From Mycolicibacterium madagascariense (lineage in GTDB: Bacteria; Actinomycetota; Actinomycetes; Mycobacteriales; Mycobacteriaceae), in assembly GCF_010729665.1 (NCBI RefSeq), contig NZ_AP022610.1, positions 1,860,001 to 1,924,000 on the forward strand: 64,000 nucleotides of DNA, in the 5' to 3' direction. The notes under the pieces are model-generated. The model worked only from the letters and a program-made list of their open reading frames with translations, was not told where the DNA came from and did no database searches. Numbering within the stretch: the first letter of the stretch is position 1; every line of letters begins with the position of its first letter. Below are positions 26,786-36,485 of the stretch, in pieces. The translations under genes were made by a program, and so were the position numbers.

Positions 26786-28258
26786 TCAGCGGATGCTGAT
26801 CCAGATGGTCTTGAGCTCGGTGTACTGGTCGAACGCCTCGAGGCCCTTGTCGTGGCCGCCGAAGCCGGAGATGCCGAATCCTCCGAACGGAGTGGAGATG
26901 TCGCCCTCGCTGAACCCGTTGACGGCAACCGTGCCCGCCCGGATGGCCTTGGCCACCCGCAGCGCGACGTTGACGTCGCGGGTCCAGACGTTCGCCGCCA
27001 GGCCATACTCCGTGTCGTTGGCGAGCGCGACGGCCTCTTCCTCGGTGTCGAAACCGAGCACGGCGACGACCGGTCCGAAGATCTCGTCGCGGACGACCGC
27101 GGAGGCGGGGGAGACGTCGTCGACGACCGCCGGCGCGACGAAGAAGCCTCCGGTGTCGGGCAGTATCGCGCCGCCGCCGTGCACGGTGGCGCCGTCGGAC
27201 CTCGCGGCCTCGAGGTAGCGCAGCACGCGGTCGCGCGCCGACGCCTCGATGAGCGGGCCGATCTCGGTGCTCGGATCGAGCGGGTCGCCCACCCGGCGCG
27301 CAGCGGCCAGCGCGGCGAGCTTGTCGACGAACGCGTCCTTGATCGATCGGTGCACCAGGATCCGGCTACCCGCCGAGCAGTTCTGTCCGCCGTTCCAGAA
27401 CGCCGCTCCCGCAAGGTCTTCGGCAATGGAGTCGAGCTCGTCTGCCATGTCGGCGAAGACGATCTGCGGGCTCTTCCCGCCCATCTCGAGCGCGATCTGC
27501 TTGAGGTTGCTGTCCGCGGCGTACCTGAGGAACATCCTGCCCACCTCGGTGGACCCGGTGAAGCTGATGACGTCGACGTCGGCGTGCAGTCCGAGTGCCT
27601 TGCCTGCGACGTGGCCGAGGCCGGGCACGACGTTGAAGACACCGTCGGGAATGCCTGCCTGCGTTGCCAATTCGGCGTACCGCAGTGCGCTCAGCGGCGA
27701 CAGCTCGGCGGGCTTGACGACCACGGAGTTACCGGCCGCCAGCGCAGGCCCGATCTTCCAGGACAGGGTGTTGGATGGAAAGTTCCAGGGCACGACGATT
27801 CCGACGACACCCGCGGGCTCCCGTACGACGAGGCCCACATTGTCCGTGCCCGTTGGCGATACCTTGCCGAACATCTTGTCGATGGCTTCGGCGTACCAGC
27901 GGATGGTGAGTACGACGTCGGGGATGTCGAGGTCGTTGCAGTCGCTGATCGGCTTGCCGGCGTCGATGGCGTCGATGAGGGCAAGCTCGGCAGCGTTCTC
28001 CTCGATCAGTTGGGCGAAGCGGAGCAGCACCGCCTTGCGCTCGGCGGGGGCGATCCGGCTCCACGTTCCGGCGTCGAAGGCGCTACGGGCCGCGGCGACG
28101 GCGGCGTCGACGTCGCGCTCGGAGCACGCGGCGACCGCGTTCAGCACGGCCCCGGTGGCGGGGTTGACGTTGTCGAACGTCGACCCGTCGACGGCGTCGA
28201 CGAAGCGACCGTCGACGTAGGCACGGGTCTGCACCGTCGTGGGAAGTGTTGCGGTCAT
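26786..28258 (-). CDS. NAD(P)-dependent aldehyde dehydrogenase (PuuC/GabD-like)
   Basis: A 490-aa aldehyde dehydrogenase. Motifs: VVPWNFPSNTLSWKIGPALAAGN, ISFTGSTEVG, Glu in ALEMGGKSPQ, Cys in GGQNCSAGSR, and EIFGPVVAVL. The closest types act on amino-aldehydes such as gamma-glutamyl-gamma-aminobutyraldehyde. It gives the cluster a second aldehyde-oxidising activity. ATG at 28258; it lies between the DHDPS-family gene and the permease, all leftward. Confidence 0.86.
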   Translation of the reverse strand: MTATLPTTVQTRAYVDGRFVDAVDGSTFDNVNPATGAVLNAVAACSERDVDAAVAAARSAFDAGTWSRIAPAERKAVLLRFAQLIEENAAELALIDAIDAGKPISDCNDLDIPDVVLTIRWYAEAIDKMFGKVSPTGTDNVGLVVREPAGVVGIVVPWNFPSNTLSWKIGPALAAGNSVVVKPAELSPLSALRYAELATQAGIPDGVFNVVPGLGHVAGKALGLHADVDVISFTGSTEVGRMFLRYAADSNLKQIALEMGGKSPQIVFADMADELDSIAEDLAGAAFWNGGQNCSAGSRILVHRSIKDAFVDKLAALAAARRVGDPLDPSTEIGPLIEASARDRVLRYLEAARSDGATVHGGGAILPDTGGFFVAPAVVDDVSPASAVVRDEIFGPVVAVLGFDTEEEAVALANDTEYGLAANVWTRDVNVALRVAKAIRAGTVAVNGFSEGDISTPFGGFGISGFGGHDKGLEAFDQYTELKTIWISIR

Positions 28259-28325
28259 TGGAGAAGACTCCTTGGTGTCTCGAGTCGCATCGGTGGCGCG
28301 GTTCAGCACGGGTACCCCGCGAGGG

Positions 28326-29867
28326 TCATCCCACCGATTCCCGCCGGTCAGTCAGCCCGACCGCGGAGGCGGGCGCAGCGGTGGTGCGGTGGCGCGCGAC
28401 GTAGATGGCGAGCCCGGCGAGGATGACGACCGCGACCGTGATGACTCCGCCCCACTGCAGGTACCAGTGGAAGGGTGCGACGGGGTTGTAGATCTCCTGG
28501 CGCGGCCAGACCATGTTGACGACGGCGAACAGTCCCATCGCGATCGCGACGAGGTTGACCGGCACCCCCCAGCGGCCCAGGCCGAAGTACTCCTGGTCGC
28601 CGCGGCCGGCCACCGGCCAGCGTCCGCCGAAGCGGCGCACCAACATGGGCACCGTCACCAGCAGGTAGGCCAGATAGGCCAAGACCACGACGACACTGGT
28701 GACGACGGTGAAGATCTGCGGCTGGCGAATGTTGATCAGCAGGATCACAACGGCGACGACGCCGACGACGAGGGTCGGGACGACGGGCGTGCGGGTGCGC
28801 TCGGAGACCTTCGCGAGGTACTCGGATTTGGGGAGTGCCCCGTCACGCGCGAGAGCGAACGCGATGCGCACCGTGCCCGTCTGAACCGTCAGGCAGCACA
28901 CGAAGATGCTGGTGGCGGCCGCGGCGAGGAAGATCTTGCCGAGCACGTCGCCGAGCACGTTAGTGATGACGTAGGGCAGGCCCGACACCGACAGCTCCTG
29001 GGCGTTGACGTCGCCGACGGCCATCATCGCGAACAGCATGATGAGCCCGCCGGTGATGCCCGCCGCCAAGAGCGCCTGAATGATTGCCCGCGGAGAGCGC
29101 CGCCGCGGGTCGATGGTCTCTTCGGCGACGGACCCCGCCGTGTCGAAGCCCCACAGGATGTAGGTCGCGAGCAGGCTGGAGGCCAGCAGCGCGCCGAAGA
29201 TCGCACCGGAGCCGCCGGACGTGTGGCCCGCGGTGCTCGTGATGACGCCCGGCCCGCGCTTGACGTGAATGGCCAGGAGCACGATCAGCAGTATCGAGGC
29301 GACGAGTTCGACCGCGACGCCAATGTTGTTGATGATCGAGATCAGTCGAACGCCGACGACGTTGATGACGGTGGTGGCGATGATGAGTATGGAGCCGAGG
29401 ACCACGGCGTTGCCCGCGAAGTCATAGGTGCCGGTACCGTCGCCGACGAGCTGGAACACCGGCGAGATGGCGGGCAGGACCACCTGCATCGCCAGTGCGA
29501 CCCCGGCTACGGTCACGGTGCAGGCGATGAACATGAGCCAGCCGGCCATGAACGACACCAGCCGCCCTGCCAGCTGTTTGCTCCAGGCGTACACCGAGCC
29601 GGCCAGCGGGTGATGGGCCGACAATTCGGCAAAGCATAGGCCCACGGCCAGCTGGCCGATGACGACCACCGGCCAGGTCCAGAGGAACGCCGGGCCTGCG
29701 AAACCAAAAGCGACGTAGAACAGCTGGAACGCCCCGGTGAGGATCGAGATGTAGCTGAAGCCCGCGGCGAACGTCGAGAACGACCCCAGCTTGCGATCGA
29801 GCTGCTGTTTGTATCCGTACTTCTGCAAGTACTCGGCGTCTGCGCTGCGGGAGTCGTCGTGGAGCAC
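28326..29867 (-). CDS. APC-superfamily amino acid/amine permease
   Basis: A 513-aa transporter with about twelve hydrophobic segments. It has the APC features FSTFAAGFSYISILTG, AELSAHHPLAGSVYAW and WGFDTAGSVAEETIDPRR, which resemble GABA/choline/polyamine permeases. It is the first gene of the leftward catabolic run, and its amino-compound specificity argues for a nitrogen-containing substrate of the pathway. GTG at 29867. A GGTA-rich operator-like block lies 60-90 bp upstream. Confidence 0.88.
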   Translation of the reverse strand: MLHDDSRSADAEYLQKYGYKQQLDRKLGSFSTFAAGFSYISILTGAFQLFYVAFGFAGPAFLWTWPVVVIGQLAVGLCFAELSAHHPLAGSVYAWSKQLAGRLVSFMAGWLMFIACTVTVAGVALAMQVVLPAISPVFQLVGDGTGTYDFAGNAVVLGSILIIATTVINVVGVRLISIINNIGVAVELVASILLIVLLAIHVKRGPGVITSTAGHTSGGSGAIFGALLASSLLATYILWGFDTAGSVAEETIDPRRRSPRAIIQALLAAGITGGLIMLFAMMAVGDVNAQELSVSGLPYVITNVLGDVLGKIFLAAAATSIFVCCLTVQTGTVRIAFALARDGALPKSEYLAKVSERTRTPVVPTLVVGVVAVVILLINIRQPQIFTVVTSVVVVLAYLAYLLVTVPMLVRRFGGRWPVAGRGDQEYFGLGRWGVPVNLVAIAMGLFAVVNMVWPRQEIYNPVAPFHWYLQWGGVITVAVVILAGLAIYVARHRTTAAPASAVGLTDRRESVG

Positions 29868-29929
29868 GGGAGTCGCCTCTCTGGACCTGTGATGGGGTGG
29901 CGCGGCTGAGCGACGTGTCCTAGCTCACC

Positions 29930-29957
29930 GGTAGCCGGTAATGGGTAATATTCTACC
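29930..29957. promoter_or_regulatory. GGTA array with GGTA-N6-TACC site before the permease
   Basis: GGTA occurs at 29930, 29937 and 29944, exactly seven bases apart. The last copy is the left arm of GGTAATATTCTACC (29944-29957), an inverted repeat GGTA-N6-TACC matching the one at 20704. The site lies upstream of the permease and within the divergent gap to the GH13 gene. The rest of that gap (29958-30166) shows only a possible TATACC -10 element near 30101. Confidence 0.55.
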
Positions 29958-30166
29958 TAGCGAGCGGTTTGTCAACCGGGGACGCGCTGCCCGGTCGCTC
30001 GCCTCCGTGCCTGGTAGAGGTCTGCCGTCACTCGCACGCGACCCGATTGGGGTAGAACCGTCCCGGTAGGCGCACGCGTTTCAACCTCCAATCAACGGCT
30101 ATACCGCGCACGGGCGGGCCACGGCGCAAACTCGTCCGCGAGTGCAACGACACGGTGAGGAAGTAC

Positions 30167-32392
30167 ATGACGGACACGGCCGGTGACGACCAGGCGCGGG
30201 AACCCACCGACATCACCTACGACGAACATCAATACCCCGCTCGGCCGCGGACGCTGCGCTTCCGGCCGCGGGTGCGGGCACCGTTCGCGCGTCGGTCGGT
30301 GGCCCACGACGGGTCGGCGACGGGCGACAACCCGGCCTACGTGTCGTGGCTGCTGAGTCAGTCGATGCTTTCCGACGCCAACGAGATCAGTCAGCAGTTC
30401 TCGGGCCAGGGCTCGATGTGGCAGAACCCGTTCGCCAACCCCGACCCACGCGCCGCCGTCACCGCGGCGTCGGTGTGGTTCACGGCCTATCCGCTGTCGC
30501 TGATCACCCGGCCCGAGGAGTCGTTCCTCACCGCGATGGCCGACGAGGAGATGTGGAAGGCGTTCGCCGAGATCGGCATCGAGGGCATCCACACCGGCCC
30601 GGTCAAGCGGGCGGGCGGCATCTCCGGCTGGGAGTACACCCCCAGCGTCGATGGTCACTTCGACCGGATCAGCACCCAGATCGACCCGGCCTTCGGCACC
30701 GAGGACGAGTTCCGCAAGATGTGCGCGACGGCGAACTGGTACGGCGGTACCATCATCGACGACGTCGTGCCCGGCCACACCGGCAAGGGCGCGGACTTCC
30801 GGCTCGCCGAGATGAAGTACGCCGACTATCCCGGCATCTATCACATGGTCGAGATCGACCCGCGGGACTGGCACGAGCTGCCCGAGACCCCGCCCGGGGT
30901 GGACTCGGTGAACATCGACGCCGCGACCGAGGAGTGGCTCGACAAGGCCGGCTACATCATCGGCCGACTGCAGCGCGTCATCTTCTACGCCGAGGGCGTC
31001 AAGGAGACCAACTGGAGCGTCACCCGGCCCGTGCTGGGCGTCGACGGCGTCGAACGTCGCTGGGTGTACCTGCACTACTTCAAGGACGGCCAACCGTCCA
31101 TCAACTGGCTCGACCCCACGTTCGCCGGGATGCGCATGGTGATGGGTGACGCGCTGCATTCGCTGACCGACCTGGGCACCGGCGCGCTGCGCCTGGACGC
31201 CAACGGCTTCCTGGGCGTGGAGAAGAGCACGGGCGAGGGCAACCCCGCCTGGTCGGAGGGCCATCCGCTGTCCGAGGCGGCCAACCACCTCATCGCCAGC
31301 ATGGTTCGCAAGGTCGGCGGATTCACCTTCCAGGAGCTCAACCTCACGATCGACGACATCCGCGAGACCAGCCAGGCGGGTGCCGACCTGTCCTATGACT
31401 TCATCAACCGGCCCGCCTACCAGCACGCGCTGGCGACCGGTGACACCGAGTTCCTCCGGCTCACCCTCAACACGTCCAACGAACTCGGCGTCGACCCGGC
31501 CTCGCTGGTGCACGCACTGCAGAACCACGACGAGCTGACCTACGAGCTGGTCCATTGGTCGACCGGGCACCGCGACGACGTCTACACCTACAAGGGCGAG
31601 CAGATGACCGGCGAGGAGCTGGGGGAGTCCGTCCGCCAGGATCTGCTCGACGCGCTCACCGGTCCGAAGGCGCCGTACAACCAGGTGTTCACGACCAACG
31701 GCATCGCCTCCACGACGGCGACCGTCGTCGCCGCGTCGCTGGGCATCTCCGACCTCGACTCGATCACCGACATCGACCCGATCCGTCGCGCCCACCTGCT
31801 GCTGGCCATGTTCAACGCGCTTCAGCCGGGGGTGTTCGCACTGTCGGGCTGGGACATGTGCGGGATGCTCACGCTCCCGCCCGCCGAGGTCTCCGAACTG
31901 CTGCGCGGCGGGGACACCCGGTGGATCCACCGGGCGGGCCACGACCTGATGGGCGTCAACAAGGGGGCGACGCGATCGATGGCGGGCATGCCGCGCGGGC
32001 GCAGCCTCTACGGCTCCATCCCCGAGCAGCTCGCCGACGAGACGAGTTTCCTACGGCAGCTGCAGGCGATCCTGCGGGTGCGGTCGCACTACGGCATCGC
32101 CACCAGCCGCCAAGTCGACATCCCCGAGGTCTCCAACCGCGGCATGCTGGTCATGGTGCACCAGCTCGAGGATCCCAGTCAGCATCAGTTGACGCTGTTG
32201 AACTTCGCCGGGGAGGACATCGCCGGCACCGTGCGCTCGGAGCACCTGCCACCGCAGGGTCGCGTGATGGACATGTTCACCGGCAAGACGGTCGGTGCGG
32301 TCGACGATCTGCACAGCTTCGCCGTGGAAATGCCGCGCCACCACGGCATGTCGCTGCTCGTCGAGGCGCCTCCCGAGGAGGAGGCGGAGTAG
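30167..32392 (+). CDS. GH13 alpha-glucan enzyme, trehalose synthase-like
   Basis: A 741-aa GH13 protein. The catalytic triad is present: nucleophile Asp in ALRLDANGF (region II, about residue 343), acid/base Glu in FQELNL (region III), and Asp in LQNHDEL (region IV). Region I reads [14 protein letters not shown] instead of the usual DVVxNH, so it is an atypical member. The long N-terminal part (about 1-110) differs from classical TreS. It probably acts on maltose/trehalose or a related disaccharide; isomerase and hydrolase are both possible. ATG at 30167 follows GAGGAAG. Confidence 0.8.
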   Translation: MTDTAGDDQAREPTDITYDEHQYPARPRTLRFRPRVRAPFARRSVAHDGSATGDNPAYVSWLLSQSMLSDANEISQQFSGQGSMWQNPFANPDPRAAVTAASVWFTAYPLSLITRPEESFLTAMADEEMWKAFAEIGIEGIHTGPVKRAGGISGWEYTPSVDGHFDRISTQIDPAFGTEDEFRKMCATANWYGGTIIDDVVPGHTGKGADFRLAEMKYADYPGIYHMVEIDPRDWHELPETPPGVDSVNIDAATEEWLDKAGYIIGRLQRVIFYAEGVKETNWSVTRPVLGVDGVERRWVYLHYFKDGQPSINWLDPTFAGMRMVMGDALHSLTDLGTGALRLDANGFLGVEKSTGEGNPAWSEGHPLSEAANHLIASMVRKVGGFTFQELNLTIDDIRETSQAGADLSYDFINRPAYQHALATGDTEFLRLTLNTSNELGVDPASLVHALQNHDELTYELVHWSTGHRDDVYTYKGEQMTGEELGESVRQDLLDALTGPKAPYNQVFTTNGIASTTATVVAASLGISDLDSITDIDPIRRAHLLLAMFNALQPGVFALSGWDMCGMLTLPPAEVSELLRGGDTRWIHRAGHDLMGVNKGATRSMAGMPRGRSLYGSIPEQLADETSFLRQLQAILRVRSHYGIATSRQVDIPEVSNRGMLVMVHQLEDPSQHQLTLLNFAGEDIAGTVRSEHLPPQGRVMDMFTGKTVGAVDDLHSFAVEMPRHHGMSLLVEAPPEEEAE

Positions 32393-32393
32393 C

Positions 32394-32915
32394 TCACCGG
32401 CGGGCGGACGTCGTCAGCGGGCCGCCGTCGGGAGCCTGCAGCAGGCAGATGACGGTGCTTGGCTCGGGGTCGGACGCGGTCCGGTTCTGATTGGAGTCGA
32501 TGAGGTAGGTGATCGCGAACCGGCCGTTGCCGACGGGCTCGCCGGTGTAGGCGGTGAACCCCTCGTTGCACTTGCGGGTGGCGACGCTCACGACGGCGGC
32601 GTTCACCGCCAGCGGCGCGCGGCGGTAGACCTCCGCCCGGTGCGGGCTGGTGCAGTCGACCACGGCCACGGTGACGACGTTGGGGTCGGTGGGCGGCGGG
32701 TCGGCCAGGCAGTCGCCCACGTCCAGGTCGAACCAGGCCACCGAGCGCGGAGCTGGGGGTACAGCGACCGTGCTCGAACGCGGTTGTGGCGCAGGTGATG
32801 TCGACGTCGTGACCGACGTGGGCGGCGTGCTCGCCGTGCAGCCTGCGCCCAGGAGCATTCCTGCGGCGGGGAGCATCAGCCGCTGCCATCGTCGACCGTG
32901 TCGTGTCGGGGCCAC
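32394..32915 (-). CDS. Putative lipoprotein with septum-formation-like domain
   Basis: A 173-aa exported protein. The signal segment LMLPAAGMLLGAGC ends in a lipobox with Cys near residue 25, followed by a Thr/Ser/Pro-rich linker. The folded part has FDLDVGDCLAD, VVDCTSPHRAEVYRR, KCNEGFTAYTGEPV and VICLLQAP. This four-Cys pattern resembles the septum-formation (Septum_form) domain of actinobacterial membrane proteins. GTG at 32915 is chosen as the start that leaves a compact signal peptide. It converges on the GH13 gene with one base between stops. Confidence 0.7.
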   Translation of the reverse strand: MAPTRHGRRWQRLMLPAAGMLLGAGCTASTPPTSVTTSTSPAPQPRSSTVAVPPAPRSVAWFDLDVGDCLADPPPTDPNVVTVAVVDCTSPHRAEVYRRAPLAVNAAVVSVATRKCNEGFTAYTGEPVGNGRFAITYLIDSNQNRTASDPEPSTVICLLQAPDGGPLTTSARR

Positions 32916-33021
32916 CCCCCGAACGTAGCCGCAGCACGCCGTCGCCGGTCGCGGTCTGCGGTGGAACGTCGTCCGGTCGGGATCATTCATGCTGCCCGTC
33001 GGCGCGTGAGACGATGAACGA

Positions 33022-33894
33022 ATGCGCCTCGGGTTGCACGCGCTCGGAATCGGTTCCGGTGCCAGACGCGACGTCATCGACGCCGTGGCGAGGGCGGCCG
33101 AACGCTGCGGCTTCGCACGACTCTGGGCGGGCGAACACGTCGTGATGGTGGATCGGTCCGTCTCGCGCTATCCGTACTCCGCCGACGGCCAGATAGCCGT
33201 TCCGGCCGAAGCGGACTGGCTGGACCCCATGATCGCGCTGAGCTTCGCGGCCGCGGCGACGTCGACCATCGAGATCGCGACCGGTGTGCTCCTGCTCCCC
33301 GAACACAATCCGGTCATGGTCGCCAAACAGGCTGCCTCCCTTGACACTTTGTCCGGCGGTCGGTTCACCCTTGGCATCGGGGTCGGCTGGTCGCGCGAGG
33401 AATTCGACGCGCTCGGCGTTCCCTTCGCGCGACGGGCGGCGCGGACCGCCGAGTACGTCGCCGCGATGCGCACGCTGTGGCGCGACGACGTCGCCACGTT
33501 CGACGGCGAGTTCGTCGCCTTCGACTCCGTGCGGGTCAACCCCAAGCCCGTCCGGGATCGTCGCATCCCGATAGTGCTGGGCGGCAACAGTGATGCCGCC
33601 CTGCGCCGCGTGGCCGACTGGGGTGACGGCTGGTACGGCTTCAACGTCGAGGACGTAGCGGCAGCGAAGCGTCACGTCGCCTGCATCCGCGCGCGGTGTG
33701 ACGAGCAGGGCCGCGACGGGACGGAGTTGAGTCTTGCGGTGGCCCTGCGCGATCCGCGACCGTCCGACGTCGAGCCGCTCGCCGCTCTGGGTGTCGACGA
33801 GTTGGTGCTCGTCGTGGGTCCGCCGGACGATGCGCACCGGGCGGCGGACTGGATCGCCGCACTCGCCGACGACTGGCGTGCCGCGTGCCCGTGA
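33022..33894 (+). CDS. LLM-class F420-dependent oxidoreductase
   Basis: A 290-aa luciferase-fold protein with the mycobacterial LLM features GFARLWAGEHVVM, IEIATGVLLLPEHNPVMVAKQAASLD, GGRFTLGIGVGWSREEF and IPIVLGGNSDAALRRVA. Proteins of this group commonly use F420 to oxidise or reduce small molecules; the substrate is unknown. It begins at ATG 33022 and its stop overlaps the first crcB gene. Confidence 0.88.
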   Translation: MRLGLHALGIGSGARRDVIDAVARAAERCGFARLWAGEHVVMVDRSVSRYPYSADGQIAVPAEADWLDPMIALSFAAAATSTIEIATGVLLLPEHNPVMVAKQAASLDTLSGGRFTLGIGVGWSREEFDALGVPFARRAARTAEYVAAMRTLWRDDVATFDGEFVAFDSVRVNPKPVRDRRIPIVLGGNSDAALRRVADWGDGWYGFNVEDVAAAKRHVACIRARCDEQGRDGTELSLAVALRDPRPSDVEPLAALGVDELVLVVGPPDDAHRAADWIAALADDWRAACP

Positions 33895-34376
33895 ACGACT
33901 CAGGTGGGACGGATTCGCACGGCGAACTGCCGTCGGATCCCGACACCGGTCCCGCGGGACGGCCGCTTCATCTCCGGCCGTCGGCCCTGGCCCTGGTGTT
34001 CGCGGGTGGCGTCGTCGGCACGGGGTTGCGGTACGTCGTCGAGGACCTCCTGCCCCACGATGCCGCGGGGTGGCCGTGGGCGACCTTCCTGATCAACCTC
34101 GTCGGCGCCTTCGTCCTCGGCGGTCTGCTGGAGTCGCTCGCACGTCTGGGTGACGACTCGGGGTGGCGCCAGCGTGCCCGGCTCTGCGTCGGCACCGGCG
34201 GCTGCGGGGCGTTCACCACCTACAGCACCCTGGCCCTGGAGGCGGCGCTGCTCGGCAGGAGTGGGCACGTCGGCATGGCGATCGGCTACGGCGTCGGCAG
34301 CGTCGTCGGCGGGCTGGTGACCGCGTGGCTCGGCATCGTGCTCGCCGCAGCCGTCCACGCCCGGAGGCGCGCGTGA
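33891..34376 (+). CDS. crcB: Fluoride ion channel subunit CrcB/FluC, first copy
   Basis: A 161-aa four-span membrane protein. The CrcB/FluC signatures are FAGGVVGTGLRYVV, PWATFLINLVGAFVLGGLLE and the pore segment GTGGCGAFTTYSTLALEA. FluC exports fluoride as a dimer; actinobacteria often carry two different subunits in tandem that assemble as a heterodimer. The N-terminal 30 residues are a polar extension. GTG at 33891 overlaps the preceding stop; GTG at 33885 is an alternative. The second crcB overlaps its end. Confidence 0.92.
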   Translation: MNDSGGTDSHGELPSDPDTGPAGRPLHLRPSALALVFAGGVVGTGLRYVVEDLLPHDAAGWPWATFLINLVGAFVLGGLLESLARLGDDSGWRQRARLCVGTGGCGAFTTYSTLALEAALLGRSGHVGMAIGYGVGSVVGGLVTAWLGIVLAAAVHARRRA

Positions 34377-34741
34377 TTCCCCTCCTCACCCTCGTCGCCG
34401 GTGCGTGCGGTGCCGTGGCGCGGTTCCTGCTCGACTCGTCGATCAAACGGCGATGGCAATCGCCGTTCCCGTGGGCCACCGTGCTCATCAACGTGACCGG
34501 ATCGCTGCTGCTCGGGATCCTTGCGGGCCTGGTGCTGTTCCACGGCCAGCCCACCACGTGGCAGACCGTGATCGGGACCGGCTTCTGTGGTGGCTACACG
34601 ACCTTCAGCACCGCGAGCTTCGAGACGGTGCGGCTGGTCGAGCAGGGCCGTCGTCTGCTGGCACTGCTGAATGCGGTTGGCTCCCTTGTGTTGTCGGTGG
34701 CCGCGTGTGCGGTCGGCCTCGCGCTGGTGTGGGCGCTGTGA
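34373..34741 (+). CDS. crcB: Fluoride ion channel subunit CrcB/FluC, second copy
   Basis: A 122-aa CrcB/FluC subunit: VAGACGAVARFLLDS, PWATVLINVTGSLLLGILAGL and GTGFCGGYTTFSTASFETVRL, with four hydrophobic spans. GTG at 34373 overlaps the stop of the first crcB as GTGA, which implies matched translation of the two subunits. It is shorter than its partner because it lacks the polar N-terminal tail. Confidence 0.92.
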   Translation: MIPLLTLVAGACGAVARFLLDSSIKRRWQSPFPWATVLINVTGSLLLGILAGLVLFHGQPTTWQTVIGTGFCGGYTTFSTASFETVRLVEQGRRLLALLNAVGSLVLSVAACAVGLALVWAL

Positions 34742-34819
34742 CGCTCCGCAAGCCTGCGTCCGGCTGAATTCTTGGTGACGCCGACGTGTGGGGCGCGGTG
34801 AAGGGGCAGAATCTCATCC

Positions 34820-36454
34820 ATGGCTGCCAACCCCCGTGCCGGACAACCGGCGCTCCCGGAAGACCTCATCGACGTGGCCCAGGTGGTCACCGCCTACTAC
34901 AGCGTGGTGCCCGACCCGGAGAACGTCGATCAGCAGGTCGCCTTCGGGACGTCGGGGCATCGCGGGTCCAGCCTGGATGCCGCGTTCAACGAGGCGCACA
35001 TCCTGGCGACGACGCAGGCCATCGCCGAATACCGCGCCGCCCAGGGCACCACCGGCCCACTGTTCATCGGCCGCGACACCCATGCGCTGTCCGAACCGGC
35101 CTGGGTGTCCGCGCTGGAGGTGCTCGCCGCCAACGACGTCGTCGTGATGATCGACGGCGCCGATCGCTATACGCCCACCCCCGTGGTGAGCCATGCGATC
35201 CTGTCGTTCAACCGCGGCCGTGACAGTGCTCTGTCCGACGGCATCGTCGTCACCCCCTCGCACAACCCGCCCCGCGACGGCGGCTTCAAGTACAACCCGC
35301 CCAACGGCGGCCCCGCGGACACCGATGCGACCGGGGCAATCGCCAAGCGCGCCAACGAGATTCTGCGTGGTGGCCTTGCCGACGTGAAGCGGGTCCCACT
35401 CGCGAAGGCACTGCAGACCGCGCAGCGCCACGACTACCTCAACGCCTACGTCGACGACCTGCCCAACGTCGTCGACATCCATGCGATCCGGGCCGAGGGC
35501 ATCCGGATCGGGGCCGACCCACTGGGCGGGGCCAGCGTCGACTACTGGGGTGCGATCGCCGAACGGCACCAGCTCAACCTCGAGGTCGTCAACCCGCTCG
35601 TCGACGCCACCTGGCGGTTCATGACGCTGGACACCGACGGCAAGATCCGGATGGACTGCAGCTCGCCCAACGCGATGGCGTCGCTCATCGGGAAGATCGG
35701 CGAGTACCAGATCGCGACCGGCAACGACGCCGACTCCGACCGGCACGGCATCGTCACCCCCGACGGCGGGCTGATGAACCCCAACCACTATCTCGCCGTT
35801 GCCATCGACTATCTCTACTCCCATCGGCCGAACTGGCCGGGCTCGACCGCCGTCGGGAAGACCGCCGTCAGCTCGTCGATCATCGATCGCGTGGTGGCAG
35901 GCTTGGGGCGCAAGCTGATCGAGGTGCCCGTCGGCTTCAAGTGGTTCGTCGACGGATTGATCAGCGGCACAATCGGATTCGGCGGCGAGGAGAGTGCGGG
36001 CGCATCGTTCCTGCGCACCGACGGCTCGGTCTGGACCACCGACAAGGACGGCATCATCCTCGCCCTGCTGGCCTCGGAAATCCTTGCGGTGACCGGAACT
36101 TCGCCCTCGCAGCGGTATGCCGAGCTGGCGGAGAAGTACGGCGCGCCCACCTACGCGCGCATCGACGCGCCCGCAGACCGCGAGCAGAAGGCGCGCCTGG
36201 CGAAGCTGTCGCCGGATCAGGTGAGCGCGACCGAGTTGGCGGGGGAGGCCATCACCGCCAAGCTGACGACCGCACCCGGCAACGGCGCGCCGCTCGGCGG
36301 ACTGAAGGTCACCACCGAGAACGCGTGGTTCGCGGCGCGGCCGTCGGGCACCGAGGACGTGTACAAGATCTACGCCGAGTCGTTCCACGGTCCCGAGCAT
36401 CTGGCCGAGGTGCAGGCGGCGGCCAAGGAGCTGGTGAATACAGTCATAGGGTGA
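34820..36454 (+). CDS. pgm: Phosphoglucomutase (alpha-D-glucose phosphate-specific)
   Basis: A 544-aa cytosolic enzyme interconverting glucose-1-phosphate and glucose-6-phosphate. It has [10 protein letters not shown] near residue 42, the phosphoserine loop [12 protein letters not shown] about 148, the Mg loop NDADSDRHG about 302, the sugar loop GGEESAG, and the phosphate-binding [15 protein letters not shown] at the end. The length fits the bacterial pgm family. Its order with LLM-crcB-crcB resembles the pgmA region of other mycobacteria. Confidence 0.95.
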   Translation: MAANPRAGQPALPEDLIDVAQVVTAYYSVVPDPENVDQQVAFGTSGHRGSSLDAAFNEAHILATTQAIAEYRAAQGTTGPLFIGRDTHALSEPAWVSALEVLAANDVVVMIDGADRYTPTPVVSHAILSFNRGRDSALSDGIVVTPSHNPPRDGGFKYNPPNGGPADTDATGAIAKRANEILRGGLADVKRVPLAKALQTAQRHDYLNAYVDDLPNVVDIHAIRAEGIRIGADPLGGASVDYWGAIAERHQLNLEVVNPLVDATWRFMTLDTDGKIRMDCSSPNAMASLIGKIGEYQIATGNDADSDRHGIVTPDGGLMNPNHYLAVAIDYLYSHRPNWPGSTAVGKTAVSSSIIDRVVAGLGRKLIEVPVGFKWFVDGLISGTIGFGGEESAGASFLRTDGSVWTTDKDGIILALLASEILAVTGTSPSQRYAELAEKYGAPTYARIDAPADREQKARLAKLSPDQVSATELAGEAITAKLTTAPGNGAPLGGLKVTTENAWFAARPSGTEDVYKIYAESFHGPEHLAEVQAAAKELVNTVIG

Positions 36455-36485
36455 GTTGCCAGCGAGAAGCGAAGCGGGATCGCGC

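Noticed and set aside
30092..31942. 616-codon reverse ORF opposite the GH13 gene
   Set aside because: The plus strand encodes an intact GH13 triad; the antisense reading has no recognisable domain.
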